Below, piece by piece: positions 51,017-58,552 of a DNA stretch of 64,000 nucleotides. Below the pieces are notes generated by a model. It saw only the letters and a program-made list of their open reading frames with translations. It did not search any database and had not been told where the DNA came from. The DNA is from Streptomyces sp. CB02923 (GTDB lineage: Bacteria > Actinomycetota > Actinomycetes > Streptomycetales > Streptomycetaceae): assembly GCF_001905005.1 (NCBI RefSeq), contig NZ_LWKZ01000025.1:496001-560000 (forward strand), written 5' to 3'. Every line of letters begins with the position of its first letter. The stretch's first letter is position 1. The position numbers and the translations under genes are program-made.

Positions 51017-53452
51017 ATGAAGTTCACTGATCTACTCACCCGATTCACCGAAGTCAGCGAAGAGGTGGACGGGGGTTACCTGGCAGCCTGCCCGGCGCAC
51101 GCCGATTCCCGTCCGTCTCTGCGCATCTGGCGCGGAGATGACAACAAGGTCCGGCTGACATGCCGGGCAGGCTGCCCAACTGAGAACGTCATCAAGGCGG
51201 CAGGGCTCACGTGGGCCGAGCTGTTCAACGCCACCGGCCCCGGCGCCGTCGTGCCGCGCGAGCGTCCGACCCTGGTAGGTGCTGGGCCGACGGCCGCGCT
51301 CGCACGCTACGTTGACGAGACGGCGGCCCGCCTCTTCGACTTCGAGCGCCTGCACGCGAATACAGCACGGGCGTACCTCTCGGACCGCTTCGGCCTGGAC
51401 GAAGACGGCGCGGCTGATCTCCGGATCGGCGTGGACGGCGGGGACTACCCGACAGAAGCGTTCCCGTACCGCTCACGGGCGTTCACGCGCCATCCCCGCG
51501 TGACTGTCCCCCTGCTGGGGTTCGACGGCACCCCCCGGGGCTTGCAGGGGCGGGACCTGACCGGCCAGTGCCCGGGACGGTGGGTGTCGCTGCGCAACCC
51601 CACAGGCCAGCGTTGGGCCCCGTACGGCGTCCTGAGGGGGCAGGGGGGCTACGGGGTCACCATCGTCACTGAGGGGCCCGGAGACGGCCTCACAGCCGTT
51701 GCCGTGGGCTACGACGCGGTAGTCATCCGGGGGGCTTCCCTCGCCGGGAGCCCCGATCTGCTGGCCGAACTCGCGGCGGGGGTCAAGGGCACTCAGGTCA
51801 TCGCTGCGGGGGACAACGACCCGGCGGGACAGCGCTTCAACCGTGCGCTTGCCGAAGGGCTCGCCCCGTTCGGTATCGACGTGTACGCGCTGCCCATCCC
51901 TCACGCCGGAGACGACCTCACGGACTGGCGTGGGCGCGACGCGGGCGGGTTCCCCTTCGCACTGCACCACGCCATCAAGTCAGCGCGGCTAGTGACCAGT
52001 TCGGAAGAAGCCGAAGCGGACGCCGTATCGGCGGAGCTGACCAACCGGACCGGTTCCGGCGTGGTCACCCGCGACGAAGGCAGCGAAGCGGCCCGCATCC
52101 TCGCCGGGTTCATCAACCGCTACGGCGAGTCGGACGCCATGAACGCTCACGCACTGGTGGCGTGGACGGACGGCAGCATTCGCTACGCCCCCGGACTGGG
52201 CTACTACGTGTGGACCGGCCAGATATGGGAGCGCTCCGAGGTGCGCGTGCGGCAGGAGATCCACCGTATGGGGGCGGCCCTCGTCCTCGCCGGGGAGACG
52301 CAGAAGGCGCGCGGGTACACGATGACCACGCGCATTGACGCACTGATGACAGAGCTTCGCAGCGTGCCGACCGTGCACGTGGACGCGTCAGAGTTCGACG
52401 CCCGGCCGCATTTGCTGAGCTTCAAGAACGGGACCGTTGACCTTCGGTACGGAAAGCTGCGCCCGCACGACAAGAGCGACATGCTCACGTACCGGCTGGA
52501 CGTGAACTTCAACCCCCGTGCGGAGTGCTCCCGTTGGCTCCAGTTCCTCACGGAAATCTTCCCCCACGAACCGGAGCTGCCCGCGTTCTTTCAGCGCCTC
52601 ATCGGCTATGGCATCACCGGCAGCAACGCCGAGCAGTGCTTTTGTGTGCTGCACGGCAAGGGAGCCAACGGCAAGAGCGTGGCGACAGACACCCTTACGG
52701 CGGTCTTCCGGCCCATCACGCGAACCACGCCGTTCGCCACGTTCGAGGAGAAGCCGTCCGGCGGCATCCCCAACGACCTTGCGGCGCTGAGGGGTTCACG
52801 TCTGGTCATGGCGTCCGAAGGCGAGTCCGGCAAGCCCATGTCGGAAGGCGTGCTCAAGCGCGTCACGGGCAAGGACGAGGTAGCCGCCCGCTTCCTGCGT
52901 CAAGAGTTCTTTACGTTCAAGCCGACGTTCCTTCTCATGCTGGCGACCAATCACAAGCCAAGATTCCGTGGCCAGGATGAGGGGCTTTGGCGCCGCGTGA
53001 AGATGATCCCCTTCCGCAGGTGGTTCGCCCCTCACGAGCGGGATTACGGGCTGGACGACAAGCTCATGAAGGAAGCCGAAGGCATTGCCGCATGGGCCGT
53101 GCGCGGCGCCGTCGAGTGGTACCGCGACGGGCTCAAAGACCCGGCGTCCATCATCACGGCCAGCAAGGACTACCGGGCCACCTCCGATGCGCTGGCCGGG
53201 TTCTTCCCCGGCGTCCTTGAGGCGTGCGACGACTCCCAGGAGATGAACGGGACCGACGCGTTCAACGCGTACTTGGACTGGTGCGAGGCGGAGAACCTGC
53301 CACTCAAGGAGCGATGGACCCGGCGCACCTTCTATGACGCGATGGAAGAGCGCGGAGTGACGCGCCGAAAGACGATGAAGGGCATTGCCCTCGTAGGCGT
53401 GCGTGAGCCCGTGGCCGGGCCGGGCAGCGCGCCGGACATCTTCGCCAAGTAA
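51017..53452 (+). CDS. Primase-helicase (Toprim plus SF3/D5-type helicase)
   Basis: An 811-residue replication protein. A CHC2-like zinc motif opens it (CPAHADSRPSLRIW ... LTCRAGC); a Toprim domain near residues 210-290 has VTIVTEGPGDGLTAVAVG and VIAAGDNDPAGQR; the C-terminal SF3/D5 helicase has CVLHGKGANGKSVATDTL (Walker A) and GSRLVMASEGESGKPMSEGVLKRVTGKDEV, then LMLATNHKPRFRG. The layout matches the bifunctional primase-helicases of phiC31-like actinophages. ATG 51017 follows AAGGGAGCG. Confidence 0.9.
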   Translation: MKFTDLLTRFTEVSEEVDGGYLAACPAHADSRPSLRIWRGDDNKVRLTCRAGCPTENVIKAAGLTWAELFNATGPGAVVPRERPTLVGAGPTAALARYVDETAARLFDFERLHANTARAYLSDRFGLDEDGAADLRIGVDGGDYPTEAFPYRSRAFTRHPRVTVPLLGFDGTPRGLQGRDLTGQCPGRWVSLRNPTGQRWAPYGVLRGQGGYGVTIVTEGPGDGLTAVAVGYDAVVIRGASLAGSPDLLAELAAGVKGTQVIAAGDNDPAGQRFNRALAEGLAPFGIDVYALPIPHAGDDLTDWRGRDAGGFPFALHHAIKSARLVTSSEEAEADAVSAELTNRTGSGVVTRDEGSEAARILAGFINRYGESDAMNAHALVAWTDGSIRYAPGLGYYVWTGQIWERSEVRVRQEIHRMGAALVLAGETQKARGYTMTTRIDALMTELRSVPTVHVDASEFDARPHLLSFKNGTVDLRYGKLRPHDKSDMLTYRLDVNFNPRAECSRWLQFLTEIFPHEPELPAFFQRLIGYGITGSNAEQCFCVLHGKGANGKSVATDTLTAVFRPITRTTPFATFEEKPSGGIPNDLAALRGSRLVMASEGESGKPMSEGVLKRVTGKDEVAARFLRQEFFTFKPTFLLMLATNHKPRFRGQDEGLWRRVKMIPFRRWFAPHERDYGLDDKLMKEAEGIAAWAVRGAVEWYRDGLKDPASIITASKDYRATSDALAGFFPGVLEACDDSQEMNGTDAFNAYLDWCEAENLPLKERWTRRTFYDAMEERGVTRRKTMKGIALVGVREPVAGPGSAPDIFAK

Positions 53453-53475
53453 CCCCAACCGAACTTCAGTTGATT

Positions 53476-53499
53476 CCAGTGAGTCATGTGACTCACTGG
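53476..53499. repeat. 24-bp near-palindrome before the DNA polymerase gene
   Basis: CCAGTGAGTCA and its perfect complement TGACTCACTGG are separated by TG. It lies 24 bp after the primase stop and 20 bp before the polymerase GTG, the same relative place as the 22-bp palindromes but with unrelated sequence. Confidence 0.85.
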
Positions 53500-53519
53500 G
53501 GTCTTGTCATGGGAGAACA

Positions 53520-55376
53520 GTGCTCACCTATCGACACTCGGTTGCTGGTGACACGGTGCGCGTGCACGTACCGGCAACCCCCGAAGAGCTTGACGCCTTT
53601 CTCGACTGGGCCCGGCAGGCTGACGGGCGCGGACCGATCGCACTCGACAGTGAGACCAGCGGCCTTGACGTGTTCAGTGACGGCTACCGTCTGCGGACCG
53701 TCCAGTTCGGCGACGCACACGACGCGTGGGTGATCCACTGGGAGCGGGGTGGCGACTTCCGCAGCGCTGCCCTTGAGGCGCTGACGAAGGTGCGCCGGTT
53801 TCTGATCCACAACGCGGCGTTCGATTGGCTGGTCTTGGACCGGCACGCGGGCATACCGCTGGAAGACCTCGCGCCCCGCACACGGGATACCCGCGTGATG
53901 GCCGCGCTTCTCGACCCGCGCCAGCCCCAGGAAGGGGGCATTGGGGTTGGCCTAAAGCCCTTGTCCGCGTACTACGTTGACCGGTCTGCCCCCGACACCC
54001 AAGGTGACCTAACCGCCGTTTTCCGAGGGCTGGGGTTGACGAAGGCGAGCGGGTTCGCACGCATCCCGCTGGATCATCCCGTCTACAACCTGTACGCCGG
54101 GTTGGACGTGATCCTCACGGCCCGGCTGGAACCGTGCCTTGCCGCCGAACTTGCCCGGCTGGGCGTACGGGAACGGCTCGTTGACTACGAACACCAGATA
54201 TCCCGCATCTGCGCCCACATGCAGCGCCGGGGGCTCCTCCTGGATGAGGAGTTCACGCGCGAACTGGATGCGGACCTGAGCGACGACGCGGAAACGTATG
54301 CCGAGATAGCCGCGCGCTACGGCGTCGAGTCGGTCAACTCCACCCGGCAGATAGCCGAAGCGCTGACCGGCATGGGGGAGCGGCTGACGGAGCAGACGGC
54401 CAGTGGCGCCGTCAAGGTGGACAAAGCCGTGTTGCTCGCACTCGCCGACATGGATCTGTCCTGGAAGCGGCTGGGCACTCGCACGCCGAATCCGCTTGCC
54501 GAAGCGGTGCTCCGCAGCAAGCGCGCGGGGAAGTGGCGCACCACGTACGCGCAGACGTTCCTAGAGACCGTGGACTCATCCGGCAGGGTGCACCCGTTCA
54601 TCAACTCCATGGCCGCGCGCACGGGACGTATGGGTGTCACACGCCCGGCACTCCAAACCCTGCCGTCGTCCGATCAGATGATCCGGCGCTGTCTTCTCGC
54701 CGACGAAGGCCACGTCATGGTGAGCACCGATTTTGCGGCCGTAGAGATGCGTGTCCTTGCCGCGCTCGCCGACGTGCGCCGGATGAAGGAGGGTTTCCAG
54801 TCCGGTGGCGGGGAGTTCGACATTCACATGTACACGGCCCAGCTCATCAGGGGGGAGGGGGCAACCGAGAAGGACCGGAAGCTGTTCAAGGGGGCTGGGT
54901 TCGGCAAGGTTTACGGCGGAGGAGTGTCCGCGCTGGCCCGGCAGACCGGCGCCGCCGAGGAGGAGATCAGGCGGGCCGTCAACGCCTACGATGCCGCTTT
55001 CCCGGAGATCCGCCGTGCGTCGGCACGCTGGCAGCGCGAAGCGCGGGCAACCGGCATGGTCACTGTGTCAGCCACCGGCAGGCGGATGCCTTTGGACCGT
55101 GACAGGGCGTACGCCGTCGTGAACTACCAATGCCAAAGCGCGGCAAGGGACTTGCTTGGGCAAGCCCTGATCAACGCCGAAGCGGCGGGGCTCCTTGACG
55201 CGATGCGCCTGCCGATCCATGACGAAATCCTTGCGTCCGTCCCGGCCAGTGAAGCGGCCGACTATGCGCGGGAGTTCGAGAAGGCCATGACGTTCAACCT
55301 GTTCGGCGTGCCCATCGTCAGCAAGGCGGACGTGGGCGGGCGGTCGTGGGGCTCGCTGTACGGAGCTGACTTCTAG
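53520..55376 (+). CDS. Family A DNA polymerase with 3'-5' exonuclease domain
   Basis: A 618-residue PolA-type polymerase. The exonuclease part has IALDSETSGLDVF (DxE), FLIHNAAFDWLVLD and NLYAGLDVILTARL. The polymerase part has motif A VSTDFAAVEMRVLAALA, motif B RKLFKGAGFGKVYGGGVSALA and motif C LPIHDEILASVPA, so all catalytic Asp residues are present. It replicates the phage genome with the primase-helicase. GGGAG precedes GTG 53520. The TAG stop abuts palindrome copy 13. Confidence 0.93.
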   Translation: MLTYRHSVAGDTVRVHVPATPEELDAFLDWARQADGRGPIALDSETSGLDVFSDGYRLRTVQFGDAHDAWVIHWERGGDFRSAALEALTKVRRFLIHNAAFDWLVLDRHAGIPLEDLAPRTRDTRVMAALLDPRQPQEGGIGVGLKPLSAYYVDRSAPDTQGDLTAVFRGLGLTKASGFARIPLDHPVYNLYAGLDVILTARLEPCLAAELARLGVRERLVDYEHQISRICAHMQRRGLLLDEEFTRELDADLSDDAETYAEIAARYGVESVNSTRQIAEALTGMGERLTEQTASGAVKVDKAVLLALADMDLSWKRLGTRTPNPLAEAVLRSKRAGKWRTTYAQTFLETVDSSGRVHPFINSMAARTGRMGVTRPALQTLPSSDQMIRRCLLADEGHVMVSTDFAAVEMRVLAALADVRRMKEGFQSGGGEFDIHMYTAQLIRGEGATEKDRKLFKGAGFGKVYGGGVSALARQTGAAEEEIRRAVNAYDAAFPEIRRASARWQREARATGMVTVSATGRRMPLDRDRAYAVVNYQCQSAARDLLGQALINAEAAGLLDAMRLPIHDEILASVPASEAADYAREFEKAMTFNLFGVPIVSKADVGGRSWGSLYGADF

Positions 55377-55377
55377 G

Positions 55378-55399
55378 CAGTACCTCACGTGAGGTACTG
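55378..55399. repeat. 22-bp palindrome, copy 13
   Basis: It begins one base after the polymerase stop (TAGGCAG). The next gene starts only at 55772. Confidence 0.95.
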
Positions 55400-55604
55400 C
55401 CTCGTTATCCGGCCGTGATCCGGCTACGCCTCAAGGACTACAGCGAAGGCCGCTCCATACCGCCGCAGGCGGAGCCGTCATTTCGCTTCCGGCACGTCTT
55501 ACAACCCTGCAAAAGAAAGGCTGTCTAACCCGACAACAGCACCGCTGTAACGGCCCTTTTCGCTGCCTAGGTTCAACGCCAACGCAACGACGAAGGCAAT
55601 GCGC

Positions 55605-55640
55605 AAGCCCCGTTCGGAGCGATCCCGGACGGGGCTTTGC
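55605..55640 (+). terminator. Terminator with CCCGTTCGG/CCGGACGGG stem
   Basis: AAGCCCCGTTCGG pairs with CCGGACGGGGCTT (one U-G wobble) followed by T residues. The inner stem recurs at 60380, 60461 and 60802. Confidence 0.85.
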
Positions 55641-55713
55641 CATGCCCCCGCATGTCCTGACGCTTCGATGACTCCGGTCATCAATTGGTCTCGCGCGCTT
55701 CGCCCCGTTCCGG

Positions 55714-55731
55714 GCAACTCTTGCGCTCCCC
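55714..55731 (+). promoter_or_regulatory. Phage motif CAACCnnTGCGCTC, copy 8
   Basis: GCAACTCTTGCGCTCCCC, followed by a CTCCC/GGGAG hairpin, 40 bp before the sigma-like gene. Confidence 0.5.
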
Positions 55732-55771
55732 ACGGGAGTGCAACCGGCCCAGGAACAGCGGAGCACTCCCC

Positions 55772-56575
55772 TTGATAGACCTCACTGAAGACCAGATTTT
55801 TGCCGCTCAGGACAACGAGCTTGACGCTGTAACGGCAGTGGTCAAAGCCACCGAAGAACGCGTCAAGCAACTCGCATGGAAGTACGCCACGGGCGGCGGA
55901 CGCACAGATCACACCCTCGCTGAAGACCTGGCCCAGACCGGCCGGATAGCCGTCTGGGAATGCCTGGGCCGATTCCGGGGAACGACGGTCGCGGAATTCT
56001 TCACCTTCGTGGACCGCACCCTCAAGGGGGTCATGAGCGATACCCGCAAGGAGGAGACCCGGCACGGCGTATCCCGCTCCGTGGCAGCCGCATTCGAACG
56101 CGCCCTGTCGCTGGCCGGTGGTGACCCCTACGAGGCCGAATGGCTGGCCACCACGAAGGAAGCCATGGGGGATAGGCGGCTGAGTGCTGACACTGCTTAC
56201 GCCGCCCGCCTGAGCTATCAAGGTCTCGAATACTTGGACGCGCCGCTTGCCCAGAGCGAGACCGGCGAAAGCGTCACCCTCGCAGACACCTTGGCCGCTG
56301 AAGTTGAGGTTCCCGCCGATCTGCTTGAGCCCAACGACTATGCGCGTGAACGCAGCAAGCGAACCGGCCTGAAGGTGCGCAAGACCCTTAACCGACTGGG
56401 GGAGCAACAGCGCACGGTACTCATGGGCCTTACCGGCATCATCCCCGTGGACCACTACGGAACCGAACAGGACGAAGAACTCTCCCGCGACCACGGAATA
56501 CCCCTGCACCAGGTCCGCATAGTCCGCAGCAAGGGCAAGGACCGCTTCGCCGAACACTGGCCCGCAGTCGCCTAG
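55772..56575 (+). CDS. Sigma-factor-like phage protein
   Basis: A 267-residue protein with a sigma-70 region-2-like stretch (KQLAWKYATGGGRTDHTLAEDLAQTGRIAVWECLGRFRGTTVAEFFTFVDRTLKGVMSD) and a C-terminal region-4-like segment (KTLNRLGEQQRTVLMGLTG ... ELSRDHGIPLHQVRIVRSKGKDR). The D-L-A-Q-x-G-xx-A-V-W-E pattern is close to group 3/4 sigma region 2. It could direct RNA polymerase to phage promoters, but an RNA-polymerase-binding role is inferred. TTG 55772 has GGAG eight bases upstream. Confidence 0.65.
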   Translation: MIDLTEDQIFAAQDNELDAVTAVVKATEERVKQLAWKYATGGGRTDHTLAEDLAQTGRIAVWECLGRFRGTTVAEFFTFVDRTLKGVMSDTRKEETRHGVSRSVAAAFERALSLAGGDPYEAEWLATTKEAMGDRRLSADTAYAARLSYQGLEYLDAPLAQSETGESVTLADTLAAEVEVPADLLEPNDYARERSKRTGLKVRKTLNRLGEQQRTVLMGLTGIIPVDHYGTEQDEELSRDHGIPLHQVRIVRSKGKDRFAEHWPAVA

Positions 56576-56597
56576 CCCCGAACAGGCGTGAGCAGGG

Positions 56598-56619
56598 CAG
56601 TACCTCACGTGAGGTACTG
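56598..56619. repeat. 22-bp palindrome, copy 14
   Basis: It lies between the convergent sigma-like and endonuclease VII-like genes, 22 bp after one stop and 10 bp from the other. Confidence 0.95.
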
Positions 56620-56629
56620 CCCCCTTGCT

Positions 56630-57244
56630 CTATTGCAGTAGTTCTAGCGCGCGAGCCAGTCTCGCCGCGTTCGTCCCAAGGTAGCCAATCCCCGAAGCGC
56701 ATACGCGACAGATAGGCCCGCGCGCTTCCCCCGACTCCGGATGCACGAAGGGGCCGTTTCGCTGCTTCCCGTCCGTGCCGGACTCTGCACCGCAAACGAA
56801 GCATGGCTCATCCATGAGTGCGTCCAGCGCTTCGGGGGTCAAGCCGAGAGAGATTGCCCGCCGTCTGAGGAACGCGTCATGGGTGGGGTTCCCGCCAGCC
56901 GCCCGTTTGGCCTCGACGTACTCTCGGTTCTCCGCAACACGGCATGGCATACATGAGGAGTGCCGGTAAGGGCAGCCGCAGGCGCGAGGCTGCCCGTGAG
57001 GCGAAAACCTCTCAATCGGCTTCACCTCATGGCACCTTCGGCACTCTCGCTCGTGCTCGGTGCACATGTGCTTTGGCCTGTCTGTCTTGCTGCGGCACGC
57101 ATTGCAGACGGATTTGTGGCGGGGGGAGCCATCTGCGCGCTGGCCGTTTGTCGAAAAGCCCTCTAAGGGCTTCATTTCGCCGCACCGCTTGCACGTCTTC
57201 ACTGTGGTCACTGTCACATGGTAGCAATGGCCCACATGAGTCAC
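56630..57244 (-). CDS. Endonuclease VII/HNH-like protein with multiple zinc fingers
   Basis: A 204-residue minus-strand protein. It has repeated CxxC units of the form CKRCGEMKPLEGFSTNG and CRRCHEVKPIERFSPHG, further CNAC, CMPC pairs, and a C-terminal core LGLTPEALDALMDEPCFVCGAESG ... VHPESGEARGPICRVCASGIGYLGTNAARLARALELLQ that matches recombination endonuclease VII-like domains, although the usual DHxH centre is replaced by FVHP. It may cleave branched DNA. The GTG start at 57244 is uncertain. Confidence 0.75.
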   Translation of the reverse strand: MTHVGHCYHVTVTTVKTCKRCGEMKPLEGFSTNGQRADGSPRHKSVCNACRSKTDRPKHMCTEHERECRRCHEVKPIERFSPHGQPRACGCPYRHSSCMPCRVAENREYVEAKRAAGGNPTHDAFLRRRAISLGLTPEALDALMDEPCFVCGAESGTDGKQRNGPFVHPESGEARGPICRVCASGIGYLGTNAARLARALELLQ

Positions 57245-57256
57245 TGATGAAAATCC

Positions 57257-57290
57257 GCCCCCGCCCCCCCTGGCGGGGGCTTTTCTTTTG
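57257..57290 (+). terminator. Strong terminator hairpin with T-rich tail
   Basis: GCCCCCGCC pairs with GGCGGGGGC around a six-base loop followed by TTTTCTTTT. It reads on the plus strand, so it would stop antisense transcripts through the endonuclease gene. Confidence 0.8.
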
Positions 57291-57458
57291 AGGGCGTACG
57301 TGCTTACTGCAACTAATAAGGAAGATCGGCACTGTCAGTGCCAAATGGTTGCATGAGGGAGGAGTGGCCCTTTCCCGCCACAAAACCGGTAGTCATCGGC
57401 CACGGTGCGTAGCAGGATGACTCCCCTGTTTCAGTTTCCGTTTTTCGAACGGGCGTTC

Positions 57459-57473
57459 TAGGATTGGTTCATG
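57459..57473 (+). promoter_or_regulatory. Leaderless-type -10 box
   Basis: TAGGAT (TAnnnT) at 57459-57464 sits six bases before ATG 57471; no ribosome-binding site is present, consistent with a leaderless transcript. Confidence 0.45.
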
Positions 57474-57860
57474 GGTAAACAGGGTGTGGGGATTGTGCGG
57501 GTGACAGTGTGGGTGCCTGAGCTGGGGGATAACCGGTTGGACTGGGCACCATGCGCCGCGCTGCCATCCCCACTGGGGGAGGAGCGCATTACTACGTGTG
57601 ACGACATCGCGGCGATTCTGCGGACGCAAGGAGCCCTCGTTGCCCGGCTGCTGAGGCCGGGCCGGTACGACGGATTCCGGCTGTACGCACGGACGCTGAC
57701 GCGCGCCGAGCTGGTTGGCGGGGCCGAGTGGTACGTAAGCCCGGAGACCGGCGCGTACCTGCGCTGCCCCGGGGCCGAGTGGTCAGCGTGCGACTACGGC
57801 CAGCACGACCACCACCTGGGCGACGGCCCGACCGTCGGCAACATCCGGCTGGCCGCTTGA
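57471..57860 (+). CDS. Hypothetical protein of the cargo arm
   Basis: A 129-residue protein (VGIVRVTVWVPELGDNRLDW ... LRTQGALVARLLRPGRYDGFRLYARTLTRAELVGGAEWYVSPETGAYLRCPGAEWSACDYG). No family recognised. It has no ribosome-binding site but a TAnnnT box directly upstream. It begins the right-hand cargo arm, which has codon use nearer to the host. Confidence 0.65.
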   Translation: MGKQGVGIVRVTVWVPELGDNRLDWAPCAALPSPLGEERITTCDDIAAILRTQGALVARLLRPGRYDGFRLYARTLTRAELVGGAEWYVSPETGAYLRCPGAEWSACDYGQHDHHLGDGPTVGNIRLAA

Positions 57861-57898
57861 CCGGCCGCCGCAGCACATCGCACAGCCTGAGGAGAGGG

Positions 57899-58189
57899 AT
57901 GAACCGCCAGCCGACCCGGCGCGCCCGTGTGGCCGCCTGCTGCCTCCTCGTGCTGCTCGCTTTGGTCGGCCCCGCCGAGCAGGCTCAGGCGGCCCCAGAC
58001 GGCCGCGCAGCCTCATCCGTGTGTCATGTGCTCAGCGGGTCGTCGGCGGCCCCTGGGCGGCCCCGTGAGGCCGTGGTGGACGGCTGGGCGGGGGAGTGGC
58101 TGCCGCTCCGGATCAGGGTCCGTCTCCGAAGTCTGCTGCCGGGCCTGTTCGGGCTGGCGGATCGTCTGCCAGCGTGGGCACGCCCGTGA
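57899..58189 (+). CDS. Small secreted protein
   Basis: A 96-residue protein with a clear Sec signal peptide: basic start MNRQPTRRARVAA, hydrophobic CCLLVLLALVGPA and an AQA-AP cleavage site near residue 31. The mature part is ~65 residues with one Cys and a basic, Leu-rich tail. GGAGAGGG precedes the ATG. A surface or superinfection role is possible, but nothing specific is visible. Confidence 0.6.
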   Translation: MNRQPTRRARVAACCLLVLLALVGPAEQAQAAPDGRAASSVCHVLSGSSAAPGRPREAVVDGWAGEWLPLRIRVRLRSLLPGLFGLADRLPAWARP

Positions 58190-58237
58190 TCACGGAACGT
58201 GAAGCCGCGGCGCCCGTGGTGTCCGTTTCGCACCTAA

Positions 58238-58259
58238 GACCCCATGCCGGCATGGGGTC
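58238..58259. repeat. 22-bp palindrome with ATGCCGGCAT centre
   Basis: GACCCCATGCC followed by its exact complement. The central ATGCCGGCAT also occurs in the 36-bp repeats at 43850 and 50894. It differs from the 14-copy family. Confidence 0.85.
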
Positions 58260-58267
58260 GAAATGTT

Positions 58268-58281
58268 ACTCAGCGTAACGA
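58268..58281 (+). repeat. ACTCAGCGTAACGA element, copy 2
   Basis: Identical to 50949-50962, located just downstream of an ATGCCGGCAT palindrome in both places. Confidence 0.6.
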
Positions 58282-58314
58282 AAAGCCCCGCCGCTCCCTG
58301 GGGAGTGGCGGGGC
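58282..58314 (-). terminator. Terminator of the DUF397/XRE operon
   Basis: On the minus strand a 14-bp GC-rich stem (one wobble, two-base loop) is followed by CTTTTCG, 20 bp after the DUF397 stop. Confidence 0.85.
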
Positions 58315-58333
58315 CGTGGCCGGTCGGCCGAGG

Positions 58334-58552
58334 TCAGACGGCAGCCTGCCGGGCGAACTCAACCAGTCCGGCGAAGGCGTCAGGGCTCAACGTCAGAACT
58401 GGTCCGTTCGGGTCCTTGCTGTCCCGGACGGGCACAACGCCGTGAGCGGTCGCGTATGAGGGCGCCCACTCAATGCACTCGCCTCCGTTGGTCTGGCTGT
58501 AGCTAGAGCTGACCCACCCGTACATGGTGCTGGCGGCGGTGTCGTCGTTCAT
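58334..58552 (-). CDS. DUF397 protein
   Basis: A 72-residue protein of the DUF397 type: YGWVSSSYSQTNGGECIEWAPSYATAHGVVPVRDSKDPNGPVLTLSPDAFAGLVEFARQ. These small actinobacterial proteins are almost always encoded next to an XRE-DUF5753 regulator, as here. The ATG overlaps the XRE stop (ATGA), so they form a translationally coupled pair. Proposed family roles include modulation of the partner regulator. Confidence 0.88.
   Translation of the reverse strand: MNDDTAASTMYGWVSSSYSQTNGGECIEWAPSYATAHGVVPVRDSKDPNGPVLTLSPDAFAGLVEFARQAAV

Larger units (their letters stand above)
55400..55771. other. Non-coding gap between polymerase and sigma-like genes
   Basis: About 370 bp. It holds a possible 37-codon frame from the GTG near 55415 without a ribosome-binding site, a terminator at 55605-55640, and a CAACC-TGCGCTC motif at 55714. 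I see no convincing gene. Confidence 0.5.

Noticed and set aside
26915..56619. The 14 palindromes as a CRISPR array
   Set aside because: Spacing is kilobases, not ~30-40 bp; they are perfect palindromes separated by functional genes, and no cas genes are present. The Cas4-like nuclease is a phage recombination type.
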